NCBI GenBank assembly: GCA_035691285.1
Contig: DASSJI010000016.1
Coordinates: forward strand, 1 to 22,307
DNA from: DATFEN01 sp035691285
Lineage (GTDB): Bacteria; Acidobacteriota; Vicinamibacteria; Fen-336
Reading direction: 5' to 3'
DNA: 22,307 nt
Made by a program: the position numbers and the translations under genes. The stretch's first letter is position 1, and the number at the start of each line of letters is the position of its first letter. The notes below the pieces were generated by a model. It was not told where the DNA came from. It was given only the letters and a program-made list of their open reading frames with translations, and made no database searches. Shown in pieces: positions 15,997-22,307 of the stretch.

Positions 15997-18375
15997 TCAC
16001 TTGATGATCCGCGGCGTGATGAAGAGCAGCAGCTCGTTGCTGTTGCTGGTCACGAAGCGGTTGCGGAACAGGTAACCCAGGATCGGGAGCTGCGAGAAGA
16101 ACGGCGTCCGCTGCTGGGAGGTCTGCTCGTTGCTCTGGTAGATGCCTCCGATGACCGTGGTGGCCCCGTCGCGCACGAGGACGTTGGTCTTCGCGGACTG
16201 GGTGTTGATCGGCGGGATGCCGTTGACCAGGTTGGCGAAGTCGGCCGTGTTGTTCTGGACGTCGATGTTCAGGATCACGGTGCTCGCCTCGGTGATCTGC
16301 GGGGTGACCTTGAGCGTCAGCACGGCGTCCTTGAACTGGACGGTCACCGTGTTGTTGGCCACCGTCTGGATCGGGATCTGGACGCCCTGCTTGATCTCGG
16401 CCTCCTGGTTGTTCTGCGTCGTGACCTTCGGCGTCGAGAGCAGGCGGCCGCGGCCCTGGCGCTCCAGGGCCGTGAGGGCTGCATCGAGGTTGAAGCTGCC
16501 CAGGATGTTGCCGAGGGAGATGCCGATCGCGGAGTTGAAGCCCGTGGCGGGCAGGTTCACGGCGTAGCCGCGTCCGACGGTACCGACGCCGGCGGGAGCC
16601 GCCAGTCCCGCCTGGTTGGCCTGCAGACCGCCGCCCGGCACGCCTTGGCCATTCAGGATGATCGAGTGCGGGAACGACATGTTGGTCGTGTTCCCGAACT
16701 GCGGCGTCTGCTGGTTCAGGAAGCCCCACTGGATGCCGAGGTCGCGGGTGAAGTTGCGGCTCGTCACCACGATGCGCGCCTCGATCTCGACCTGCGGCGT
16801 CGCGCGGTCGAGGTCCGCGATCAGCTCCTTGGCCTTCTCGATGTTCACCGGAAGGTCCGTGATGATCATCGTGTTGGTCCGGTTGTCGAGGGTGATGTTC
16901 CCGCGGGCGGAGAGAGCCACCTTCTTGACCGTCGGCTCCATCTCTCCGGCCTTCGCGTAGGAGAGCGACTTCCGCCAGACGATCAGGTCGCCGGCGAGAG
17001 CGGCCTCCTCCTTGAGCTTCCTGAGGTCGGCCTCCTCCTTCTGGAGGTCGCTCAGCCGCGCGATGCGGATCACGTTGTCCTCGAGGGTCATGCCGAGGCC
17101 GTTGGTCTTCAGGATCAGGTCCAAGGCCTGATCCCAGGGCACCTCGGTCAGCTTGAGGGTGACCTTGCCGCTGACGCCCGGGTTCACCACGACGTTGAGA
17201 CCGCTGATGTCGGCGAAGAGCCGGAAGATGTCCTGCAGATCGCCGTCCTTGAAATCGAGGCTGATCGGGTGGCCCGTGAACTTCTTCTCGGCGGGTCCCA
17301 CGGTCCTCGGCTCGAAGATCTCGGTCGTGGGCGTGACCTGCAGCGGCTCGGGAAGCGGCGGGAGCGCGAGGGCCGGCGGGTTCGAGACGACCGCCGCCTT
17401 GATGGAGACGGGTGTCGCGGCGAGCGCGACCGTAGGCGCCGCGGCCGGCGGCGCCTCGGCGCGAAGGGCTGCGAGCGGGGCGGGCTTCGGCTCGCGGCCC
17501 TCGCCGAACACGATCTTCACTCCGTCGCGGGCTTCGACCAGCTGGTAGGGTGCGCGGCTCTCGAGGTCCAGGACGAGGCGGGCGACGCGCGGCGCCTGGG
17601 CGCTGAACTGCGCCAGCCGGATCCTCTTGACCGGGCCCTGGGCTACGTCGAGAGCGCGGACTGGGGCGCGGCTGATCACGTCCTTGAAGTCCACCACGAG
17701 CCGATCGGGGTTGCCCAGGAAGAAGTCCTGGTAGCGGAGCTTGCCGTCGGCTCTCACCGTGACGGCGAGCTGGCCCTCTTCGAGCGCCTGCGAAACGCCG
17801 ACGATCTTGGTCGCCGGTCCGGCCGGCGCCGCGGGTGCGGGCTCCTTCACCTCCACCGGGGGCGCGGGCTCGGGGGCCGGGACCTCAGCCGGCGTCTCGG
17901 CGGCGGGCGTGGGCTCGGACGGCTGGGCCGGCGGCGCGGCGGGCGGCTCGGGGCGGACCTCGGCCGTCTCGGCGGGTCGCTCGAACACCAGGTTCAGCGC
18001 CTGGCCCTTCGAGTAGATCTGATAGGGAACCAGGCTGGCCAGCCGCACCTCGACGCGCGTCAGGCTGCGGCCGTCGGCCCGAGCCAGCGGCGTCACGCGC
18101 AGCGATTCGACCTCGCGCGTGCCCACGCTGATCCGCGAGGGAACCTTCGACGCGTCCACCTCGGGGATGTCGACCACCAGGGTCAGCGGGTCGGGGCTGT
18201 AATAGGTGTACGCGATCGGCCCGCTGGACGCGATGGTGATGCGCGTGGAGCGGCCGGTGCTCTCCTGGCTGATGTCGGAGAGAACCGCCGCGCCGTCTTC
18301 GGCGGACGCGGACGACCCGGCGGAGGCGAGGACGCAGGCCGCCGCGAGGACCGCCCAAGCGAGCTTGGCTCTCAT
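15997..18375 (-). CDS. pilQ: Type IV pilus outer-membrane secretin (PilQ)
   Basis: Forms the gated outer-membrane ring through which the type IV pilus passes. The 792 residues have: a signal peptide (about 1-25), a first AMIN domain (about 30-132), a Pro/Ala/Glu-rich linker (134-188), a second AMIN domain (about 190-290), a second low-complexity linker, an STN/N0-type domain (about 368-440, ISLDFKDGDLQDIFRLFADISG), an N1/NolW-type domain (about 465-525, NTMIITDLPVNIEKAKELIADLD), and the secretin domain from about 527 with LLSTPKVTTQNN, VTPQIT, PFFSQLPILGYLFRNR and ELLLFITPRII. A Gly/Asn/Gln-rich insert (about 555-615) sits in the secretin domain. AMIN domains bind peptidoglycan. ATG 18375 overlaps the pilP TGA (ATGA). 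Confidence 0.97.
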   Translation of the reverse strand: MRAKLAWAVLAAACVLASAGSSASAEDGAAVLSDISQESTGRSTRITIASSGPIAYTYYSPDPLTLVVDIPEVDASKVPSRISVGTREVESLRVTPLARADGRSLTRVEVRLASLVPYQIYSKGQALNLVFERPAETAEVRPEPPAAPPAQPSEPTPAAETPAEVPAPEPAPPVEVKEPAPAAPAGPATKIVGVSQALEEGQLAVTVRADGKLRYQDFFLGNPDRLVVDFKDVISRAPVRALDVAQGPVKRIRLAQFSAQAPRVARLVLDLESRAPYQLVEARDGVKIVFGEGREPKPAPLAALRAEAPPAAAPTVALAATPVSIKAAVVSNPPALALPPLPEPLQVTPTTEIFEPRTVGPAEKKFTGHPISLDFKDGDLQDIFRLFADISGLNVVVNPGVSGKVTLKLTEVPWDQALDLILKTNGLGMTLEDNVIRIARLSDLQKEEADLRKLKEEAALAGDLIVWRKSLSYAKAGEMEPTVKKVALSARGNITLDNRTNTMIITDLPVNIEKAKELIADLDRATPQVEIEARIVVTSRNFTRDLGIQWGFLNQQTPQFGNTTNMSFPHSIILNGQGVPGGGLQANQAGLAAPAGVGTVGRGYAVNLPATGFNSAIGISLGNILGSFNLDAALTALERQGRGRLLSTPKVTTQNNQEAEIKQGVQIPIQTVANNTVTVQFKDAVLTLKVTPQITEASTVILNIDVQNNTADFANLVNGIPPINTQSAKTNVLVRDGATTVIGGIYQSNEQTSQQRTPFFSQLPILGYLFRNRFVTSNSNELLLFITPRIIK

Positions 18376-18893
18376 TGCCTAGCCTCCTCGGTCGGATAGA
18401 GGGACTTCTTGATCTCACGCACCCTCACGGGCGACAGCGGGTCGGTGACCTCCTGCCGGAAGGTGACGGTGGCCGCGTCGATGGCGGTGATCTCGCCGTC
18501 GTACATGCGCTGGCCGACGTTGACGAAGTAGGACTTGCCGTCAGTGCCCTGGAACATGGCGATGAAGCCGGGCCGTTCGGCCGAGCCCGCGCCCGGGCCG
18601 CTCGTGCGCACGATGCCCTTGAGCGCGACCTCCTGGATGAGGAAGCCCTCCATTCCGGGGGGCCGCTGGCCGGCCGCGCCCTGCGGCCCGACCGGCTTCA
18701 GGAGGCTGACGAAGGGGTCGCGGCGCCCCTGCGGGTTGTAGGTGTAGCCGCCCGGCTGGGGGGCGACTTCCTGCTCCAGGATGCGCTGGATCGTGTCGCT
18801 GGACTGGGGGGTCTCGGCGGCCCCCTGCGCCCGCGCCGCCGTCGGAAGCAGCGCGAGAGCCGCCAAAAGCGCGAAGCCGCGGCGCAGGTTCAT
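18372..18893 (-). CDS. pilP: Type IV pilus assembly protein PilP
   Basis: PilP is the periplasmic bridge between the inner-membrane PilN/PilO complex and PilQ. The 173 residues have a signal peptide (MNLRRGFALLAALALLPTAARA), a short disordered segment, the conserved YNPQGRRDPF motif (52-61), and a beta-rich C-terminal HR-type domain (about 84-165: ALKGIVRT, SYFVNVGQRM, YDGEITAID, VTFRQEV). The classical PilP is a lipoprotein, but no lipobox cysteine is present, so this one is probably cleaved by signal peptidase I or held by its N-terminal helix. ATG 18893 is preceded by AGGAG with 7-base spacing (18901-18905), which decides it over ATG 18908. The start lies just beyond the pilO stop, and its TGA overlaps pilQ. 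Confidence 0.92.
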   Translation of the reverse strand: MNLRRGFALLAALALLPTAARAQGAAETPQSSDTIQRILEQEVAPQPGGYTYNPQGRRDPFVSLLKPVGPQGAAGQRPPGMEGFLIQEVALKGIVRTSGPGAGSAERPGFIAMFQGTDGKSYFVNVGQRMYDGEITAIDAATVTFRQEVTDPLSPVRVREIKKSLYPTEEARQ

Positions 18894-18904
18894 GGCGGAG
18901 CTCC

Positions 18905-19582
18905 TCATGGCTTCTTGGCTCCCGGAGCTCCTGGAGCCGGGGTGGCCTCCACGTAGACGAAGGTGGTGGCGACGCAGGAGACCGCGATGGTGTTGCTGGG
19001 CTTCGGGTTGTTCTGGGCCTTGATCTTGACGTTGCCCACGTTCACGAGACGCGACAGGCGGCTCACGCGGTCGAAGAAGAGACCGAGGTTGTGGTAGCTG
19101 CCCTCGACGTCGACGTTGATCGGCCACTCCTGGTAGTACTCGGTGGGCTGCTGCTGCTGCCCCGGTTTCGGCTGCTGCTGCCCCGGCTTCGGCGAGGGCT
19201 GCCCCTCGATGGGGAACTCCTTGTTCACGGTCTGGCCGGGTGTGAAGTTGCGGATCAGGAGGTTGGACTGCGCGGCCAGGTACTGCACCTTCTTCATCAG
19301 CTCGGGCGTTTCCTTGTCGGCCGGCAGGATGCGCTTCAAGGTCTCGAGCTTGGCCTCGCGGAGCTGCACCTCGCGCTGGAACTCCTGGAGCTTGTTGGCC
19401 GTCACCTCGAGGTTGCGGATGTCGGCCTGGAGCTCCGACAGCTGCTTGCTCTTCGCCTCCGCCTGGGTCACGAGGTCGTTGTGGACGAAGTAGTAGTAGC
19501 CGCCGAACAGCAGCGCGCCGGTCACCAGGCCGACGCCGAGCTGGCCGGCCACGGGAAGTCGTGTGAGGGCGTTGTCGGCCAT
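18905..19582 (-). CDS. pilO: Type IV pilus inner-membrane protein PilO
   Basis: PilO dimerises with PilN in the periplasm to align the pilus machine. The 225 residues begin with a cytoplasmic stub, a membrane helix (about 14-33), a coiled coil (about 36-88, rich in Gln, Glu, Leu and Lys), then the ferredoxin-like periplasmic domain (NLLIRNFTPGQ, YYQEWPINVDVEGSYHNLGLFFDRVSRLSRLVNV), typical of PilO. Residues 127-147 (PSPKPGQQQPKPGQQQQ) are an insertion of two PKPGQQQ repeats, not found in the usual PilO. The C-terminal tail is Pro/Ala-rich. The start is ATG 19582, 9 bases after the pilN stop with AGGAG in the gap. Operon partner of pilN and pilP. Confidence 0.93.
   Translation of the reverse strand: MADNALTRLPVAGQLGVGLVTGALLFGGYYYFVHNDLVTQAEAKSKQLSELQADIRNLEVTANKLQEFQREVQLREAKLETLKRILPADKETPELMKKVQYLAAQSNLLIRNFTPGQTVNKEFPIEGQPSPKPGQQQPKPGQQQQPTEYYQEWPINVDVEGSYHNLGLFFDRVSRLSRLVNVGNVKIKAQNNPKPSNTIAVSCVATTFVYVEATPAPGAPGAKKP
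19150..19191. repeat. 21-bp tandem repeat, two copies, inside pilO
   Basis: The unit GCTGCTGCTGCCCCGGTTTCG (19150-19170) is repeated at 19171-19191 with one change (T to C). It encodes the two PKPGQQQ copies of the PilO insertion. Because the unit is a multiple of three, copy-number change would keep the frame. Confidence 0.9.
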
Positions 19583-19591
19583 CGCGCTCTC

Positions 19592-20212
19592 CTAGGGCTT
19601 CGCCGGCGGCGCCGCCGCGGGGGCCCCCGTGCCGGGCGCCGCGGCAGGCTCCGGTGGGGCCTGTGGCTTGAAATCCGCCGAGAGCTGGAACGTGATCACG
19701 TTGTTGCTCTCCTTGCTCGACACGAGGTCGACGCGCGGGAACCAGCCGCTCTTCTGCAGGTTGGCGATGAAGTCGGCGACGGCCGTCAGGCCGTTCGCCT
19801 CTCCGCTCAGGGTGATTCGATTGGCGGCCTGGTCCATGCCCGTGAGCCAGACGAAGTCCGGCAGGCCCTTCGAGATCTCGTCCAGCATGTGGACGGGGCC
19901 CGACTGCTGCGCCTTGAGCTGCTCGATCAGCTTGACCTTCGCGTCGAGGATGCGCTTGCGCTGCAGGAACTGCTCGACCTGCACCTTGATCGCCTGCAGC
20001 TCGTTCTGGCGCTTCTTGGCCGCCGCGATCTTGTCGTCGAGCTCCTTGATCTCGCTGGTCTTCCACCACCACAGGCCGGCCGCGGCGAAGGCCGCGCCGC
20101 CCGCGAAGAGGCCGAGGATGAGGTAGGCCTGAACGGCTCCCGGCGCCCCGGCGGACACCGACTTCTTCTTGGCCTCGGGCTTGTCGGCCGCCAGCAGGTT
20201 GATGCGGATCAT
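19592..20212 (-). CDS. pilN: Type IV pilus inner-membrane protein PilN
   Basis: PilN links the cytoplasmic PilM to the periplasmic PilO. The 206 residues start with the conserved MIRINLLA, the PilM-binding peptide, then a short basic cytoplasmic segment, a membrane helix (about 27-50), a coiled coil (about 52-103) and a ferredoxin-like domain ending near 183 (ITLSGEANGLTAVADFIANLQKS, FQLSADF). The last 23 or so residues are a Pro/Ala-rich tail. ATG 20212 overlaps the pilM TGA (ATGA) and so its translation is probably coupled. Confidence 0.94.
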   Translation of the reverse strand: MIRINLLAADKPEAKKKSVSAGAPGAVQAYLILGLFAGGAAFAAAGLWWWKTSEIKELDDKIAAAKKRQNELQAIKVQVEQFLQRKRILDAKVKLIEQLKAQQSGPVHMLDEISKGLPDFVWLTGMDQAANRITLSGEANGLTAVADFIANLQKSGWFPRVDLVSSKESNNVITFQLSADFKPQAPPEPAAAPGTGAPAAAPPAKP

Positions 20213-21282
20213 CGGTCGCCCATCCTGCGGACCGCGAGCCCGACCGCGATGGCCGCCGAAGGCCCGACCTCGGCGATGAAGTCGGGGTCGAAGTCCCTCG
20301 GGTTGTAGGTGACGTTGTTGAAGGGGTTCATGATCTCCACCCCCGCGTCGAAGCGCTCGGCGATCAGCTCGCGGAGCCCCTGCACCTTCGAGGTGCCCCC
20401 GGACAGGAAGACCCGGTCGATGCGGTCCTCCTGGCTCGTGGCCTTGAAGAAGTCGAAGGTCTTCTGGACCTCGAGGGCGATGTTCTCCGAGACCGCCTGC
20501 AGGATCGGCGGCAGGTTCTCGACCGCGGCGCCCTCGACCCGGCCGCCCCGCTTCAAGGACTCGGCCTGCTCGAAGGACAGGTTCAGATCCTTCTGGATCG
20601 CGTCCGTGTACTGGTTGCCCCCGACCGCGATGTCCCGGTTGAAGACCGAGGCGCCGCCCTTCACGATGTTGATGTTCATGACCGACGCACCTACGTTCAG
20701 GAGCGCGATCACCCGGCCCGGGTCGCTGCCGTAGTTGATCTCGTAGCAGTTCTGGAGCGCGAACACGTCGACGTCCACGATCGCCGGCGTCTTGCCGGCC
20801 TGGCTGATCACCGAGGTGTAGTCCGAGATCTTGTCCTTCTTGCAGGCGACGAGGAGCACGTCCATGTTGCCGCCCCCGCCCCCGCCGTCGATCACCTCGT
20901 AGTCGATCGCCACGTCCTGGATGTCGAAGGGGATGTACTGCTCGGCCTCCCAGTGGATCGACTCCGAGAGCTCCTCTGGGCTCATCTGGGGAAGGCTGAT
21001 CTTCTTCACGATGACCGCGTTCCCCGACACGCCGACGCAGACGTCGCCCGTCTTGATCTTCTGCTGCTGGAAGAGCCTCTGGATGGCGTCGATCACGGCG
21101 CCGGAGTCCATGATGGCTCCGTCCACGATCGCCTCCGGGGGCAGCGCCTCGACGCCGATGTTCACCAGCTGGTATTCGGCCCCGCCCTTGCCTCCGGTCT
21201 TGAGCTCGACGGCCTTCACCGCGGCCGAACCGATGTCGAGCCCGACCAGCCCTTTCTTCCCGCCGAGTCCGAACAAGCCCAC
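20209..21282 (-). CDS. pilM: Type IV pilus assembly ATPase-like protein PilM
   Basis: PilM is a cytoplasmic actin/FtsA-like protein that binds the N-terminal INLL peptide of PilN and helps anchor the pilus machine. The 357 residues have the ATP-binding phosphate-1 motif GLDIGSAAVKAVEL (14-27), VGVSGNAVIVK (83-93), the PilM-characteristic ESIHWEAEQYIPF (107-119), an extra Gly-rich turn (about 133-138), phosphate-2-like VIALLNVGASVMNINIV, and the adenosine-motif FLSGGTSKVQGL. The NPF motif is present in MNPFNNVTYNP near the C-terminus. The start is GTG 21282, with GGGAG seven bases upstream. It is the first gene of pilMNOPQ. Confidence 0.95.
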   Translation of the reverse strand: MGLFGLGGKKGLVGLDIGSAAVKAVELKTGGKGGAEYQLVNIGVEALPPEAIVDGAIMDSGAVIDAIQRLFQQQKIKTGDVCVGVSGNAVIVKKISLPQMSPEELSESIHWEAEQYIPFDIQDVAIDYEVIDGGGGGGNMDVLLVACKKDKISDYTSVISQAGKTPAIVDVDVFALQNCYEINYGSDPGRVIALLNVGASVMNINIVKGGASVFNRDIAVGGNQYTDAIQKDLNLSFEQAESLKRGGRVEGAAVENLPPILQAVSENIALEVQKTFDFFKATSQEDRIDRVFLSGGTSKVQGLRELIAERFDAGVEIMNPFNNVTYNPRDFDPDFIAEVGPSAAIAVGLAVRRMGDR

Positions 21283-21409
21283 GGGCGCTCTCCCGGTTAG
21301 TGGCCCCTACGGTCCGCCATCCCTCTATCTCTTCGGCCCGCCGCGACCCCCTCTTTTTTGGAACCGTGGCGAGATACGTAGTTACGAAAAAGAGTTAAAG
21401 TGCTTCCTC

Positions 21410-21438
21410 AAGCTAGCAAAGGCGGATACGCGTGTCAA
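21410..21438 (-). promoter_or_regulatory. Candidate promoter for the pil operon
   Basis: On the minus strand, TTGACA (21438-21433) is followed by 17 bases and TAGCTT (21415-21410, 3 of 6 to TATAAT). It sits in the AT-richest part of the window, with T-rich DNA just upstream. Transcription would start near 21403, giving a leader of about 120 bases before pilM. No known riboswitch pattern was recognised in that leader. Confidence 0.45.
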
Positions 21439-21476
21439 GCAGAAAATGAGGGTCCTTCGACTAAGTGATTGCCCGC

Positions 21477-21516
21477 ACAGGGCTCCCCTGTATCTTGGAC
21501 CCCTTTGGACGGGGCC
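21477..21516 (-). terminator. Two hairpins after glpX, possible terminator region
   Basis: 21477-21491 holds a perfect 6-bp stem with a 3-base loop (ACAGGG/CCCTGT); 21497-21516 holds a second, G/C-rich imperfect stem (GGACCCC with GGGGCC, one bulge). Both are in the 252-base gap after the glpX stop. Neither is followed by a clear T-tract on the minus strand, so intrinsic termination is uncertain. The rest of the gap (21283-21409) shows a T6 run on the plus strand at 21354-21359 and no gene. Confidence 0.3.
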
Positions 21517-21534
21517 ACAAGCCGTGGGGCGCCC

Positions 21535-22307
21535 CTAGAACCGGATCTTCACGTTCGGGTCGTCCTTGGCCAGGATCGTGTCGATGAACCGGACCTGGTG
21601 GGGGACGGTCGTCATCAACAGCGTCTCCGTGCGGATCCCCTCGCCGAAGAAGCGGACACCCTTGAGGAGGTTCCCGTCGGTGACACCCGCGGCGGCGAAG
21701 ATCACGGTCTTGCCCGGCGCGAGGTCCTCGGTTCCGTACACCTTGTTGATGTCGGAGATGCCCATCTTCCTCAGCCGCTCCTGGTCCGCGGGCTTGGTGA
21801 GGACCAGCCGGCCCTGGATCTCGCCGTTGAGGCAGCGCATCGCGGCCGCGGTGAGCACGCCCTCGGGGGCGCCGCCCGTGCCCATGACCGCGTGCACGCC
21901 GGTCCCGACCACGGCAGCCGTGATGCCGGCGGAGAGGTCGCCGTCGCCGATCAGCTTGATGCGCGCTCCGGCCTTGCGGATCTCCGCGATCAGCTTCTCG
22001 TGGCGCGGCCGGTCGAGGACGATCACGACCAGATCGGTGACGTCGCGGCCCAGGGCCCTGGCGATCGACTTGAGGTTCTCCTCGACGGGGGCCCCGATGT
22101 CGACCTTGCCCTTCGAGGACGGCCCCACGACCAGCTTCTCCATGTAGATGTCGGGAGCGTTCAGGAGCCCGCCCTTCTCCGAGGCGGCGAGCACGGCGAT
22201 GGCGTTGGGCGCCCCGGTCGCGCACAGGTTCGTGCCCTCCAGGGGATCCACGGCGATGTCGACGGGATCGTGGCCCGCGCCCCGGCCGACCTTCTCGCCG
22301 ATGTAGA
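21535..22307 (-). CDS. glpX: Class II fructose-1,6-bisphosphatase (GlpX), C-terminal part
   Basis: Dephosphorylates fructose 1,6-bisphosphate in gluconeogenesis; the metal-dependent GlpX family. The frame enters from the window edge, so the N-terminal part (roughly 75-80 residues by comparison with E. coli GlpX) is missing; about 257 residues remain. Diagnostic segments are YIGEKVGRG, DIAVDPLEGTN (the metal-binding DPxEGT motif), LNAPDIYMEKLVVGP, RPRHEKLIAEIRKAGARI, GDGDLSAGI, MGTGGAPEGVLTAAA, VIFAAAGVTDG and GIRTETLL. An internal ATP-independent start at 22251 would cut into the DPLEGT motif and is not a real start. It is 252 bases upstream of pilM, likely a separate transcription unit. Confidence 0.94.
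   Translation of the reverse strand, partial: YIGEKVGRGAGHDPVDIAVDPLEGTNLCATGAPNAIAVLAASEKGGLLNAPDIYMEKLVVGPSSKGKVDIGAPVEENLKSIARALGRDVTDLVVIVLDRPRHEKLIAEIRKAGARIKLIGDGDLSAGITAAVVGTGVHAVMGTGGAPEGVLTAAAMRCLNGEIQGRLVLTKPADQERLRKMGISDINKVYGTEDLAPGKTVIFAAAGVTDGNLLKGVRFFGEGIRTETLLMTTVPHQVRFIDTILAKDDPNVKIRF

Noticed and set aside
15944..16729. Upstream extension of the 190-residue lipoprotein to 16729
   Set aside because: The extension overlaps pilQ out of frame and is Pro/Arg/Gln-rich low complexity; the ATG at 15943 has GGAGG and a lipoprotein signal immediately after it.
16645..18399. A 584-residue open frame on the plus strand across pilQ
   Set aside because: The reverse complement of well-conserved secretin codons; no recognisable protein pattern.
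21350..21440. AT-rich patch as a mark of horizontal transfer
   Set aside because: It is under 100 bases, purely intergenic and coincides with a promoter-like element, so regulatory composition explains it better.
21283..21534. A small gene or known riboswitch in the glpX-pilM gap
   Set aside because: No short frame has both a good Shine-Dalgarno and plausible composition, and I could not match the leader to a c-di-GMP or other known aptamer pattern by eye.

Overview
This high-GC window (GC-rich in all three codon positions, with one visibly AT-richer patch near 21.35-21.44 kb) comes from a Gram-negative bacterium. The evidence is a Kdo synthesis pair (kdsD, kdsC), a LapB-like regulator of LPS synthesis, several Sec/lipoprotein signals, and an outer-membrane type IV pilus secretin (pilQ). 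GTG and TTG starts are common. The phylum cannot be fixed from the sequence; a deep-branching, high-GC didderm such as Acidobacteriota or a myxobacterial/deltaproteobacterial-type lineage would fit, but this is inference.

Layout. (1) 1-1031, minus: the N-terminal part of a YfhO-like polytopic membrane protein, cut by the window edge. (2) 1076-3775, plus: kdsD - kdsC - lapB-like, a short envelope/LPS operon. (3) 3792-12928, minus: accB - accC - thiE - two tandem YfhO-like genes - folD - coaE. The genes are tightly packed, with stop/start overlaps at two junctions, so biotin, thiamine, folate and CoA functions share a transcription unit with two large membrane proteins. The coaE product carries an unusual C-terminal extension. 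(4) 12969-21282, minus: pilM - pilN - pilO - pilP - pilQ, then two uncharacterised lipoproteins (the second with Big_1-like and PKD-like folds), a TPR/proline-rich protein and a Roadblock/LC7 protein. (5) 21283-21534: the largest intergenic gap, with hairpins and a candidate sigma70-type promoter for the pil operon. (6) 21535-22307, minus: the C-terminal part of glpX (class II fructose-1,6-bisphosphatase).

How it works together. PilM (cytoplasmic, actin-like) binds the PilN N-terminus. PilN and PilO form the inner-membrane dimer, PilP bridges the periplasm, and PilQ forms the outer-membrane pore. The four genes after pilQ look like an accessory set for the same machine: two surface or periplasmic lipoproteins, a TPR scaffold and an MglB-like Roadblock protein. 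That set is the best candidate here for something not well described. The remainder is recognisable housekeeping metabolism. No tRNA, rRNA, CRISPR array, insertion sequence or phage gene was seen. All genes other than the two edge-truncated ones look intact.
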